The notes beneath the pieces were generated by a model, which saw only the letters and a program-made list of their open reading frames with translations, ran no database searches and was not told the DNA's origin. The translations under genes and the position numbers were made by a program. This document shows positions 16,287 through 25,414 of a DNA stretch of 64,000 bases, in pieces. The stretch comes from JAVVEH01 sp032251435 (GTDB lineage: Bacteria; Verrucomicrobiota; Lentisphaeria; Oligosphaerales; MVZH01), in NCBI GenBank assembly GCA_032251435.1, contig JAVVEH010000019.1, forward strand, positions 1 through 64,000. Reading direction: 5' to 3'. Every line of letters begins with the position of its first letter. Within the stretch, counting starts at the first letter, position 1.

Positions 16287-17758
16287 GCGGATGGGTTGCC
16301 GACGAATTCTTTCTGTTTAGATTAGGGGCCATGACAGTTCATCATTCAACCATACAAGAGATCGTCTGGTTCGGGGAAACGGGATGCGTCGCCGCGGCGC
16401 TTTCCTTGCCTGAGACGGTGGTGAAAGAGAACAAGCAGCGGCGGGTTTCCGCGCTGGGAGAGCCCGCGCCGCGGTTTTATCTCAAGCGGGATAAAACCCA
16501 TGGTTGGCAGAACCGCTTCAAACGATTGTTCCGCGATCGGATTCAAACTGAATTTAAAACCGGGACGCGCTTGAAGCAGGCCGGGGTGCCCGTTGTCGAG
16601 CATGTGGCCTGGGGCAGACGAGGGACTGACAGTTATCTGCTCACGCAGGCCTTTGACGGTGAGCCGTTGACTGCGTTTTGGCGGAGAATCAAGGGAAACC
16701 GGGATGCCGAAAATGAGTTAATCACGGCGTTGACGGAGCTGTTAACGCGCTTTTTCAGGCAATCGTTTTACCATCCTGATCTGCATGGCGGGAACATTCT
16801 TGTCAAGGCGACAGAAGCATCGCTCAGACTACACTTTGTTGATGTGTATGGCGTTCGCCGTCAGCGGTTGACGACCGCGCGTTTAATCACCATGCTGGTG
16901 TTTGTTCTTCTTTTAATGGATCACCGGTCAGAAACCGATCAGAAAGAGGTGTTGTCGCGGTTCCTGGATTTTTTTCCGGGAAGCACCCCCGCTGACCTGT
17001 TTTATCATGTCTCGCGCGCTTGGATCCAGCGCCTGTATAAATGGCGACGCACCCGCCTGTCAAAATATTTAAAATCCAGCTCGGCATGTGATTCCTGGGA
17101 CACGGCCCAGGGACAGGTGATCGCACGGCGGGAGTCGGGGCGTGAGGTGATCACCACCCTTTTCGCTGAATGCGATCGTGATCATACATTCGGGAACTCG
17201 TCCCGTGTCATCCATAGTGAAACCGGTGGAGAGCGCTACATGATTGAGCGGTTTGACGGGTGGCCGTCTCCCGGCCGGCAGGCGTGGTTGACCGGTGTCA
17301 GTTTGGAAATCATGGGTGTCCCGGCGGTTAAGAATTTGGCTTGGCTGCGGGGAGCCACCACTGGCTGGATAATCATGGAAGATCCGGATGGAAAAACTCT
17401 GGCGGACATTTTGTCCAGTGACGCGCCAATATCGGACAAGCATAGCCGCTTGGCCGCCGCCGCGCGCCTGGTCCTCCGCCTGTATCGACGGGGCATTGCG
17501 GTTCAGGGCTTAGATCTGTCAGAGTTCATCGTGACACCTCATCATGAGCTGATCATCGGGTGTCATGATCATATCCGGATCGGTTCCTCACCGCCATCCG
17601 GCGCCCGGCATGACCAAAACCTTGAGTTGTTTTTATACCGTGTCTGCGAACAAAGCGAAAAACATGGGTTACCCCTTCCGGAAGGAGTGAGCCCGGCGCA
17701 AGTGAAAAACGATCCCTTGGCGTCACTTAATATTCTCGCCCGCATTGCTGACGTATAG
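16283..17758 (+). CDS. Tandem WaaP/Kdo-kinase-like protein with a C-terminal pseudokinase
   Basis: A 491-residue protein with two kinase-like lobes. The first resembles the lipopolysaccharide kinase (WaaP/Kdo) family: the lysine strand FYLKRD (Lys68), catalytic loop YHPDLHGGN (163-171, Asp166) and metal site FVDVYGVRR (Asp187). The second half (about 290-470) repeats the pattern (ERYMIERFDGW, then ATTGWIIMEDPDGKTLADIL), but the catalytic loop is replaced by VQGLDLSEF, so it is probably a pseudokinase. The start is uncertain: a TTG at 16283 overlaps the RDD stop, as elsewhere in the operon, and an ATG at 16331 has AGGGG just 2 bases away. A role in phosphorylating a lipid A core sugar is possible, but the operon context points to something else. 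Confidence 0.8.
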   Translation: MSGWVADEFFLFRLGAMTVHHSTIQEIVWFGETGCVAAALSLPETVVKENKQRRVSALGEPAPRFYLKRDKTHGWQNRFKRLFRDRIQTEFKTGTRLKQAGVPVVEHVAWGRRGTDSYLLTQAFDGEPLTAFWRRIKGNRDAENELITALTELLTRFFRQSFYHPDLHGGNILVKATEASLRLHFVDVYGVRRQRLTTARLITMLVFVLLLMDHRSETDQKEVLSRFLDFFPGSTPADLFYHVSRAWIQRLYKWRRTRLSKYLKSSSACDSWDTAQGQVIARRESGREVITTLFAECDRDHTFGNSSRVIHSETGGERYMIERFDGWPSPGRQAWLTGVSLEIMGVPAVKNLAWLRGATTGWIIMEDPDGKTLADILSSDAPISDKHSRLAAAARLVLRLYRRGIAVQGLDLSEFIVTPHHELIIGCHDHIRIGSSPPSGARHDQNLELFLYRVCEQSEKHGLPLPEGVSPAQVKNDPLASLNILARIADV

Positions 17759-17778
17759 AACATGCTGAGATATTTAAA

Positions 17779-18921
17779 ATGACAAAATATTTCTTTTATG
17801 TACTTGTCGCGTTTCATATTCTTTGTCCTGGGTTGGCGGGAGAAGAAAATAATAATCCGCCGCAAATTGATGAGGAAGACTTAACCCCTGAAGTCCCGGA
17901 CCTCCGAGTTCTCACGCCAGAACAAGAACACCATCGGAAAGTTTATGCCATGCCTGTTAACGCTTTGCGCTGGTTAAAAGCGAATCAGGAGGGAAACGGG
18001 TCATGGTCGCCCAAACAGAATCCGGAGGCGATGACCGCTTTGGCGGTATTGGCTTTTCTCAGCCAGGGAGAGACACCCGCTTCCGAAGCATACGGTGAAA
18101 CTGTTCGCAAGGCGATTCAATGGTTAGCCATCGACATGCAGAGAAATCATGGGAAATTGGCGAATGACGACTTTACTCATGCGGTCAGCACATGGGCATT
18201 GGCTGAGGCTTACAGCCTGATCAGGATCCCATTTATCAAACCAGCTACGGAAGCCGGTGTGAAAACAATCATTAAAGGACAACAGAAGGGCGGCGGATTT
18301 GCCAAAGGGTATGCGCAAGAAGCCGCGTGGGACCTGAATTTTTCCGCTTGGAACATGATGGCCCTGAAAGCAGCCTATGTCGCGGGTTCTGAAACGCCGG
18401 GGCTGGAAGAAGCGATGGAGAAAGCCGCGCAGTTCCTTTTAGTGACAGCCAATACGGATGGCCTGTTTCGGCAAACACCCTTCGCGGATGGCGATGTGCT
18501 TTCAACTGCACAAGGGACGTTTCTTCTAATTCTTTTGGGACAAGGGAAATCAAAACAAAGTCACCAGGCAAAGGCGATCATTCAATCATACAAACCGCTT
18601 TGGGAAAAAGGAACATCCTTACCGGCGGCAAACAGGCTTTATTTCATGGATCAGGCACGATTTCACAGTGGGCGTAAAACTTACAAAGACTGGTGGCCGC
18701 TGTTTTCACAAATGAAGCTGGACCATCAGTATGCGGATGGACATTGGGAAAGTCCAGCGGGAGACGTTTACTCGGGAAAACCTGCCGATCCCTATTATAC
18801 CACGGCCCTTATGGTACTTGCCATTCCTCCCATTCGTAATTTGCCCACGTATAAGGTCTCTGAGGAACGGCGGCAAATAGAAAATAAAGATGTGTTCAAC
18901 CTGAAGGATGAGGAGTTTTAA
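17779..18921 (+). CDS. Secreted terpenoid-cyclase-fold (prenyltransferase/squalene oxidase repeat) protein
   Basis: A 380-residue protein with a signal peptide (about 1-20, ending LAG) and an alpha/alpha-toroid made of repeats such as ALRWLKANQEGNGSWSP, in which the QxxxGxW-like pattern is typical of prenyltransferase/squalene-oxidase repeats. The DxDD motif of real cyclases is not evident, so a structural or peptide-binding role is more likely than cyclisation. It starts 20 bases after the kinase and may be the last gene of the MoxR operon. Its local base composition is a little more AT-rich than its neighbours. Similar toroid architecture recurs in the DUF6288 protein at 20336. Confidence 0.82.
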   Translation: MTKYFFYVLVAFHILCPGLAGEENNNPPQIDEEDLTPEVPDLRVLTPEQEHHRKVYAMPVNALRWLKANQEGNGSWSPKQNPEAMTALAVLAFLSQGETPASEAYGETVRKAIQWLAIDMQRNHGKLANDDFTHAVSTWALAEAYSLIRIPFIKPATEAGVKTIIKGQQKGGGFAKGYAQEAAWDLNFSAWNMMALKAAYVAGSETPGLEEAMEKAAQFLLVTANTDGLFRQTPFADGDVLSTAQGTFLLILLGQGKSKQSHQAKAIIQSYKPLWEKGTSLPAANRLYFMDQARFHSGRKTYKDWWPLFSQMKLDHQYADGHWESPAGDVYSGKPADPYYTTALMVLAIPPIRNLPTYKVSEERRQIENKDVFNLKDEEF

Positions 18922-19072
18922 TGCTCGTGGGCAAAGGAGGGAAAGGCTGATATCAGCGATCCATATTCCGCTCATGAATCCCGCGGATTCCGCGAGCTCC
19001 TGTGAATCCTGTCTTCCGGCGTTATATTTTGGGTCGATTTCGAAACAACATCGCGAACGGATAAATACTCTT

Positions 19073-19573
19073 ATGGTCAAAAGCCGAAGGAAAAATACGA
19101 ACAGCAAGGGATCTCCCGGGCTGAACCGCAAAGAGACTGAAGCTTTCCTGGCGAAAAACGCTAAAAAACCAGGGGTGATTGAAACCAAAAGCGGTCTCCA
19201 ATACATGATCATTGATGAAGGCGACGGTCCGTCCCCCGCGATGGACGATGTTGTTGTGGTTGATCAACGCGTCAGCCTGCTGAACGGGACAGTTGTCGCC
19301 GACACCTATCGCACGGGTGAAAAAGACCGCTTTTCTCTCCGGGAGGCTATCGCCGGCCTGCGGGAAGGAATGCTGTTGATGCCCCTCGGCGCCCGCTATA
19401 AATTTTTTGTCGGACCTGATTTAGCTTGGGGCAAACGGGGGGCTGGTGTCAATATCGGCCCCTTCGCCACGCTGATTTTTGATATCCGGCTTCTCGAAAT
19501 CAGGGAGAACGAAGGCGACATGCCGGTGCCGGTTCAAACATCTTCCGCCTTGAAACGCTATATCAAAGAGTAG
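19073..19573 (+). CDS. FKBP-type peptidyl-prolyl isomerase
   Basis: A FKBP-like isomerase of about 166 residues with a basic leader, a short FKBP_N-like helix (ETEAFLAKNAKKPGVIETKSGLQY in overlapping parts) and an FKBP core (LQYMIIDEGDG, DVVVVDQRVSLLNGTVVADTY, GLREGMLLMPLGARYKFFV, ATLIFDIRLLEI). Several active-site aromatics of canonical FKBPs are altered, so catalysis may be weak. The frame is open from 18908, but the stretch before 19073 does not read like coding sequence and no start there has good support. The ATG at 19073 has no strong ribosome site either, so the start is a best guess. No signal peptide is seen and the protein is probably cytoplasmic. Confidence 0.75.
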   Translation: MVKSRRKNTNSKGSPGLNRKETEAFLAKNAKKPGVIETKSGLQYMIIDEGDGPSPAMDDVVVVDQRVSLLNGTVVADTYRTGEKDRFSLREAIAGLREGMLLMPLGARYKFFVGPDLAWGKRGAGVNIGPFATLIFDIRLLEIRENEGDMPVPVQTSSALKRYIKE

Positions 19574-20335
19574 CGAAGAAGGCATGAGACACAAGGACGG
19601 GTCCACCGCGGCCTGTCTTTGGGTTCCGCGGTCCCCCGCGGCGCTGGATTCCGCAGCCTGTCCCGCTGTAGCCATTGTGCGAGGTTTGGAAACCTCGCTC
19701 CGAACAGGAAGAGATAAGGTCACTTATTTTGCAACCACGTTCGACTGCTCAACACGGATGCATCCGGGACGGATGCGCTCCATGGACCGTTTTCGTCTCG
19801 AAAACAGCCGTCTCGACCGGTCAAAAACCGCTGGCTCATCATTCTTGTCTCAGAAGAGCGAATCCGTGGATGTCGGATTTGCGGAATAAACCCGCTCCGA
19901 ACCCATCCACCAAAGACACGCTGAAGCGGTGGACGACGCGCAAAGATTGAACCACTGATTAACACTGATCTGACACGAATGTGAAGACAGCCACAAAAAG
20001 GCGCGAAAAATGTTCCCCCTCCATCTTCCTGTAATCAGCGACGATAAGCGAAAATAAGCGGTGCCCGTTTTTCCGGCCCCGGCAGGGCGTTTTTTTGTTC
20101 GATTTCTAGTGATTCACATGCGTGGTCCGGGCAAATTCAGGTTACGTTACGGACATGCGCTCCTAATTCGGTCGTCGTCCGCCGCGCCGATTGACGAGCG
20201 GGGGAAAAGCCATTGTGAAAAGGATTGTGCCATCATTTAGAGCTGGTCATTTCACCCAATCGTCCCGGGCGGATCAAGCCTGGAGGCACGGCGTTCCGGG
20301 CTCTCGCGTTCACCGCGAATTAAAGGAAATCTGAC
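19574..20335. other. 762-base intergenic region with repeat remnants
   Basis: No believable gene is present. Visible items are a 20-base hairpin (19679-19698, GCGAGGTTT with AAACCTCGC); GCGG/CCGC-rich palindromic debris at 19605-19660; a segment near 19947-19977 reading like AACCACTGATTAACACTGAT, a motif I associate with dispersed intergenic repeats in PVC and related genomes; and a 23-base segment at 20044-20066 that recurs inverted at 61478-61500. It probably also holds the promoter of the DUF6288 gene, but no clear boxes were found. Confidence 0.6.
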
Positions 20336-23300
20336 ATGACGTTTAAATCATTGGTCTGTGTTTTTGCCGGGTCAGTCTTAAGTTTATCGGTGGGGGTCGC
20401 CGCCGCGGATGTCCGTCCGGTTCTTTATTCGCCGCATGCCGCCAGGTTTGAATGCCATATGAATATGGGCCCGACGGGGGCCAAAGCCTGGATGCGCGGA
20501 TACGATTTGCAGGTGATGAGTATCGACCAAGGCTCTCCCGCTGATGGCGTGCTGATGCTTGGGGACGTGGTCTATAACGCCGGTGGCACGACGTTCGGCC
20601 CTGACGCCGATCCGCGTATGACTTTGGGGAACGCCATTGGCCAGGCGGAAGCGACGGGAAAACCGTTGACGCTGAGGGTGGTCCGTCATGGCGGAAAACG
20701 CAAGGTTAACATGTCTCTGCCGAAACTGGGGGAATACTCCCCGACCTGGCCGGCCAAGTGTGACACATCAACCCGGATTCTCGACGCGGCCTGTCGGCAA
20801 CTGCTTAACACGCAACTGCCTGACGGGAAGGTTGTCACGGACGGCGGTATGGGGGTCTTTCTGACGGGGTTGCTGCTGCTGGCGTCCGGAGAACCGGAGT
20901 TTCTTGACGGGGCCCGGCGGGCGGCTTACCACGCCGCGTCGCTGGATTACCTTAGCATCGACTACTGCAACTGGCCCATGGGGTATGGCGGCGTGCTGCT
21001 GGCGGAATACTACCTGGCGACGGGGGATGACAGCGTTCTGCCGAAGCTGGGTGACATTTGCCGCGATCTGGCCATGGGACAGATGAACTGCGGGTCATGG
21101 GGACACAGCAGTCCGTCCGGGGGTTACGGCGCTTTGAATCAGCCGGGGATTATCTGCGCCCTGGCGCTGGTTTTGGGAAAAGAATGCGGTGTCGCCGTGG
21201 ATCAGACCGCCTTGGATAAGGCCTTGAGTTTTTTCGGGAAGTACGCGATGCTGGGAAGTATTCCTTATGGCGACCATATGCCCTGGCCGGCTTTGGACGA
21301 CAACGGCCATAACGCGTCCGCGGCTATTCTCATGAAACTGGCTGGAAAAGACGCGGAGTCCGCGGCTTTCAGCGAATCCGTGGCCGCGAGTTACTGGATG
21401 CGTGAAGAGGGACACACCGGCGGGTTCTTTTCATTGGTCTGGGGACCTCTGGGCGCCGCCCTGGCGGGACAAGAAAAATTCCAGACCTTTATGGATTACC
21501 AGCGCTGGTACTACACCCTCTGCCGCACGTGGAAGGGCGACCTGATCCTGCTGCCCTACCAGGAAGCGTTAACTCGCTTCGACGATTCCAGCTACATTTA
21601 TTTCGGCGGCGATTTTACCACTGGCGGATTGGCTTTGGCCTTCGCTCTGCCCAAAAAACGTCTGCGGATCATGGGCGCGGGAGAAAGTGTGTTCAGCCCG
21701 AACAGCGGGGTGGAAGGTGATCTTTTGGCCGCCCGCGATCACTACCTCGCCCGGCGGTGGGGAGACTGTGATCGGGTTCTGGCGGGAATGAAAACCGACA
21801 CCCTGAAAACCGCCACGGAAAAAGGCTGGTTAAAACAGCTACAGGCCGCCCGTGAAGTCACCCGGGCTTCCACTGAACAAGTTCTTTTGGAAATCGAAAG
21901 CAACATGATCGAGGGGGCCGCCTACCGGGCCTCTGAACAATACAGCGCCCTGAAACGGTGCCTGGGTGAAGCGGGGGACGATCGGTTCGCCCAATTGGAT
22001 GGCCAATTCGCGGACAGCCAGATTCAATGGTATATCCGGGAAGGCAAACAGTATTATGATGCGTGGGAAAACATGCAGGCATTCGCGGTCAAAAGCTGGG
22101 TCCCGCAAGGGGCGCAGGCCAAGCGGCTGATTGAGGGGTTGCCGACGTTGCGCCAGCCGATATGGGAACCTCTCTCGCCGACCTCACAACTGACACCGCA
22201 ACCCTGGCGGACTCTGTTGCCGGAAAAGGGGGAGGACCTGCCGAAAGGATGGGAGACAATCTCGTTTGACGACCGTGCCTGGAAAGAGACAAATGGCGTT
22301 TTCACCCGGTTTGATCAAAAGGTGGAAGGGCTTGATCCGGAGGCGAAAGCCGCCGTTTTGAAAAATCTGACATGGCAGGAGAAAAAAGCCCTTGCCGAGA
22401 TGGCTATCGCCGCACGCCGCGTTTTTACCGTCGACAATCCTGCGGGCGTGAGACTGCGGATACGACTGCGGACCGTCCGCCCGGCCGAAACCCGGGTCTA
22501 TCTCAATGGTCAGCAGGTGGTTGAAGCCGTCCGCGGCCAGCGGGGTGGCTATGCGGCCATTGAGTTGGATGAAACGGCTCGTCAATTACTTAAAAAAGGG
22601 CAAAACCTGTTGGCTGTGTGGTCAAGCAGTCAGGGAACGGGGAGCAATCATCTGGACGCGGGGGTGGATATAAACCGTGTCGCCATTGAAAAACGCGCTC
22701 TGCCGGTACAGCGGGTGGACCATCCGGTTATGAATGACCGGGATGAGGATGCTGATTTCACCTTGCGCGTCCGCGAGCCTAAAAACAAGGCGCAACGGCA
22801 GTTGCGGGCGGATTATGACCGGAAAGGGAATCATGAGTTGGTGAACGATTTAGCGGACCGGGTGGCGTTTCGCAGAGATTTGGCCGAAGACGCGCTGGTC
22901 GCCCAAGGTCTGGAGGGCATCCAACCGGTGGTGGAGCAAGCCGGGAATCCGGACTGGAAAGTCCGCGCGTCTGTCTGCCGTGTTCTTGCCAAGGCGCAAA
23001 AGGCCTTCAAAAAAGCGGCGGATGAACCGGGTTTGGCATACGCGGGCGCCCAGATTCCGACGCTGGCCGGTTTGCTTTCCGATGATCATTTTTGGGTCCG
23101 CGTCCAGGCGGCGGTCGCCCTCGCGGAGTTCGGTGATTTGGCGACGGCCGCCGTTCCCGAATTGCTCAAACGCGTCAATGATCCTGATGAATGGGCGCGG
23201 GCCGCCGCCATCCGGACAATCCAGGCGGTCGACACCGACGCGGACTCGAGCATCGCCGCCGCTCTGGAGGCATTGAACACACCGGGCACAGCCTACACCG

Positions 23301-23683
23301 CTCCCCGGATCGCCTTCTCTTTGCTCAAAAAATATCCGGAAGGGGGCGACGGGCGCCTGGAGGCGCTGATCACTCTCCTGCGGAATCCACCTCAGGGAGG
23401 GGGAGGACTATTGCTGGTTGAAGCCATGGCCATGGCTGAATCCCTCGACCCCGGGGGAGAAAAGATGATCCCGGTTCTCATTGAGATCGTCAGCGACAAA
23501 ACGGGCTATAGCCGCCAGCGTGGAAATCCCCGGGCGAAAGCCATTGAACTTCTTGGTAAATACGGCGCCAAGGCGTCCCAAGCGGTTCCACTATTGAAAC
23601 ACATTGTCGCCTCCGAAGAAAAAAAGGATCAAGGTGTCAAGGAAATCTGTCAGCGGACCCTGGATGCCATCAAAGGGAAATAA
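20336..23683 (+). CDS. DUF6288-type secreted protein with PDZ-like, toroid and HEAT regions
   Basis: An 1115-residue exported protein with a signal peptide (about 1-24). The PDZ-like segment spans about 45-125 (WMRGYDLQVMSIDQGSPADG then GKPLTLRVVRHGGKRKV). A long alpha/alpha-toroid region at about 140-430 has repeated LLLASGEPEFLDGARRA-like helices, as in DUF6288 proteins, and a beta-rich middle segment carries a galactose-binding-like fold (RVYLNGQQVVEAVRG). The C-terminal HEAT repeats (about 850-1110) contain IPTLAGLLSDDHFWVRVQAA and VPELLKRVNDPDEWARAAAI. The family is typical of Planctomycetota, Lentisphaerota and Kiritimatiellota, and no member I know of has an assigned reaction. It is followed directly by the URO-D-like gene. 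Confidence 0.85.
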   Translation: MTFKSLVCVFAGSVLSLSVGVAAADVRPVLYSPHAARFECHMNMGPTGAKAWMRGYDLQVMSIDQGSPADGVLMLGDVVYNAGGTTFGPDADPRMTLGNAIGQAEATGKPLTLRVVRHGGKRKVNMSLPKLGEYSPTWPAKCDTSTRILDAACRQLLNTQLPDGKVVTDGGMGVFLTGLLLLASGEPEFLDGARRAAYHAASLDYLSIDYCNWPMGYGGVLLAEYYLATGDDSVLPKLGDICRDLAMGQMNCGSWGHSSPSGGYGALNQPGIICALALVLGKECGVAVDQTALDKALSFFGKYAMLGSIPYGDHMPWPALDDNGHNASAAILMKLAGKDAESAAFSESVAASYWMREEGHTGGFFSLVWGPLGAALAGQEKFQTFMDYQRWYYTLCRTWKGDLILLPYQEALTRFDDSSYIYFGGDFTTGGLALAFALPKKRLRIMGAGESVFSPNSGVEGDLLAARDHYLARRWGDCDRVLAGMKTDTLKTATEKGWLKQLQAAREVTRASTEQVLLEIESNMIEGAAYRASEQYSALKRCLGEAGDDRFAQLDGQFADSQIQWYIREGKQYYDAWENMQAFAVKSWVPQGAQAKRLIEGLPTLRQPIWEPLSPTSQLTPQPWRTLLPEKGEDLPKGWETISFDDRAWKETNGVFTRFDQKVEGLDPEAKAAVLKNLTWQEKKALAEMAIAARRVFTVDNPAGVRLRIRLRTVRPAETRVYLNGQQVVEAVRGQRGGYAAIELDETARQLLKKGQNLLAVWSSSQGTGSNHLDAGVDINRVAIEKRALPVQRVDHPVMNDRDEDADFTLRVREPKNKAQRQLRADYDRKGNHELVNDLADRVAFRRDLAEDALVAQGLEGIQPVVEQAGNPDWKVRASVCRVLAKAQKAFKKAADEPGLAYAGAQIPTLAGLLSDDHFWVRVQAAVALAEFGDLATAAVPELLKRVNDPDEWARAAAIRTIQAVDTDADSSIAAALEALNTPGTAYTAPRIAFSLLKKYPEGGDGRLEALITLLRNPPQGGGGLLLVEAMAMAESLDPGGEKMIPVLIEIVSDKTGYSRQRGNPRAKAIELLGKYGAKASQAVPLLKHIVASEEKKDQGVKEICQRTLDAIKGK

Positions 23684-23684
23684 A

Positions 23685-24728
23685 ATGGAATTAGACTTCA
23701 AACCTGATTTTGAGACGGCGCGGGAAGACTGGGCGGCGTTCTGGCGCGGCGAAAGCGCCCGGCCGCTGTTTCATGCTGTCGTCCCCAAAGACGGGGTCAC
23801 GCCGACACCGCGTCCGCGTCCCTATGATTGCGCCTTCGGGGACTTGGATCCGATTATTGATCAGGCGTTGGCCTGGGCCGGGACGCATGACTTTCCGGGC
23901 GACACGATCCCCTCGTTTATGATCACGTTCGCTCCCGATCATTTCGCCGCGTTGCTTGGGGCGAAAATTGAGCGAAGTGAAGCGGGGAAAACCAATTGGG
24001 TGGAGCCCTGCCTGACCAGCCTGGATGATGTTGAGATCACGTTTCAGCGTGACGGCCACTGGTGGAAGCGGACGGTGGAGTGTGTCGAACGCTTCCGCGA
24101 ACGCTGTGACGGGAAACTGATTATTACCGGGACGCATTTGCAGGGCAGCCTGGATGCCCTGGTCGCGCTCTATGGGACGCAACCGTTGCTGCTGGATATG
24201 GCCATGGATCCGGGAAAGGTCCATCGGGCCCTGAAGCAGGTGGACACGGCTTACCAGGAGGTTCGAACAGCTCTGACTGAGGTTTTGGACGTTTCCACAT
24301 GGGGAAGTCTCAACCGCTTCGGCATGTACAGTCCGGGTGTCATCGATGTGCCCCAGTGTGATGTGTCCTGTATGATCAGCAAAGAGATGTTTGATGATCT
24401 GGAACGGCCCTATCTGGCCGCGGAAGTCGCGACCATGGACGCCAGTATTTATCACCTTGACGGCCCGGACGCCTTGCAGCACACTGAAAGTCTCTGCGCT
24501 ATCGAGCGACTGGATATGATTCAGTGGATGCCCGGCGAGGGCTATTATGATGACGACTGGAGCGCCCTCAACGCCAAGATCGACGGGCTGGGGAAGGGGC
24601 AGATTTTCCAAGGGTATTACAACCTGACCGCCGCTGACATCGCCCGTATCTGGGAAACCTACACATCCCGCAAGTTGTTTTTCCATGTCACGCCGGCGAT
24701 GTTAGCCGAACTGCCCTGGAAAGCGTGA
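23685..24728 (+). CDS. Uroporphyrinogen-decarboxylase-like (MtaA/CmuA clade) protein
   Basis: A 347-residue protein with the overall pattern of the URO-D superfamily, whose members besides HemE include cobalamin-dependent methyltransferases (MtaA, CmuA-like). Recognisable parts are FETAREDWAAFWRGE, LITGTHLQGSLDALVALYG, MYSPGVIDVPQCDVSCMISKEMF in segments and YHLDGPDALQHTESL. The HYH-like and Cys-rich zinc motifs are partial, so the substrate is unknown. The start at 23685 has AAGGG 7 bases upstream, and the open frame further upstream lies inside the DUF6288 gene. The stop codon is formed by the first unit of a GTGAAAGC-type repeat. Confidence 0.85.
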   Translation: MELDFKPDFETAREDWAAFWRGESARPLFHAVVPKDGVTPTPRPRPYDCAFGDLDPIIDQALAWAGTHDFPGDTIPSFMITFAPDHFAALLGAKIERSEAGKTNWVEPCLTSLDDVEITFQRDGHWWKRTVECVERFRERCDGKLIITGTHLQGSLDALVALYGTQPLLLDMAMDPGKVHRALKQVDTAYQEVRTALTEVLDVSTWGSLNRFGMYSPGVIDVPQCDVSCMISKEMFDDLERPYLAAEVATMDASIYHLDGPDALQHTESLCAIERLDMIQWMPGEGYYDDDWSALNAKIDGLGKGQIFQGYYNLTAADIARIWETYTSRKLFFHVTPAMLAELPWKA

Positions 24729-24757
24729 AAGTCGTGAAAGCGTGAAAGCGTGGGAAG
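24722..24757. repeat. Short GTGAAAG minisatellite
   Basis: Four head-to-tail units of about 8-9 bases (AAGCGTGA, AAGTCGTGA and so on) begin inside the last codons of the URO-D-like gene and supply its TGA stop. The same unit makes up the long array at 37221-37419, so this is a second, shorter copy of the same minisatellite type. The rest of the gap to the next gene shows no feature. Confidence 0.8.
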
Positions 24758-24982
24758 TTGATTCGGGACCATTGTGGCGTATTACCTCTTTGGAGTAGCG
24801 GTCCAATGAATTGATTCCCGACTTTTCGGACACTGAAAAAATAAACCATTGCTTTTACTCGGAATATGGTTACATGATTCGGCCACTGATTAGAGACAAC
24901 CGCCTCCAACTGTTGTTGGCGAGTGTAATTCCGTTGTCCCGGTGAGTGTCCAGGTTCGACATCCTACAAAAGGGGTGATGTA

Positions 24983-25414
24983 ATGAAAAAGTTTGTCATG
25001 TGCCTTTGTGTGTTCGCTCTGTCCGGTTATGTGTTCGCTCAAGCCGATGATGTCAAGGCAATCAAGGAGCAGCAGGCGGCCTTGAAGAAGAGTTTGGCGC
25101 AGGTGCAAAAGCGCTTGAACCTGCAGAAGGATCCCGAACTGGTCACATTGAAGCAGGCGGTTCAGGATGCCCAAAAAGCCTATAACGACGCCGCGGCCGC
25201 CAAAGTGAAAGCGGATCCTGAAGGGGCGGAGATTATCCAGCGGTTGGAGGCTCTGGAAGCCCAGACGAAGGCTCTTCAACCGGCGAAGGGGAAGAAGGAA
25301 AAACCGGCGAAAGCGGAAAAACCCGCCAAGAAGGGGCCCGGCAAAAAAGGGAAGAAAAACAATCAGGACGATGGAGAAGGCCAGGAAGATCCACAAGTGG
25401 ATATCTTTAATTAA
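24983..25414 (+). CDS. Secreted lysine-rich coiled-coil protein
   Basis: A 143-residue protein not recognised as a named family. Residues 1-19 form a clear signal peptide (MKKFVMCLCVFALSGYVFA). Residues 25-95 are predicted coiled coil (regular EQQAALKKSLAQVQKRL-type heptads), and the tail is rich in Lys, Ala and Pro (repeats of KPAKAEKPAKK), ending in an acidic DDGEGQEDP. The basic tail could bind peptidoglycan, lipopolysaccharide or nucleic acid outside the cytoplasm. AAAGGGG precedes the ATG. It is followed by a strong terminator. Confidence 0.8.
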   Translation: MKKFVMCLCVFALSGYVFAQADDVKAIKEQQAALKKSLAQVQKRLNLQKDPELVTLKQAVQDAQKAYNDAAAAKVKADPEGAEIIQRLEALEAQTKALQPAKGKKEKPAKAEKPAKKGPGKKGKKNNQDDGEGQEDPQVDIFN

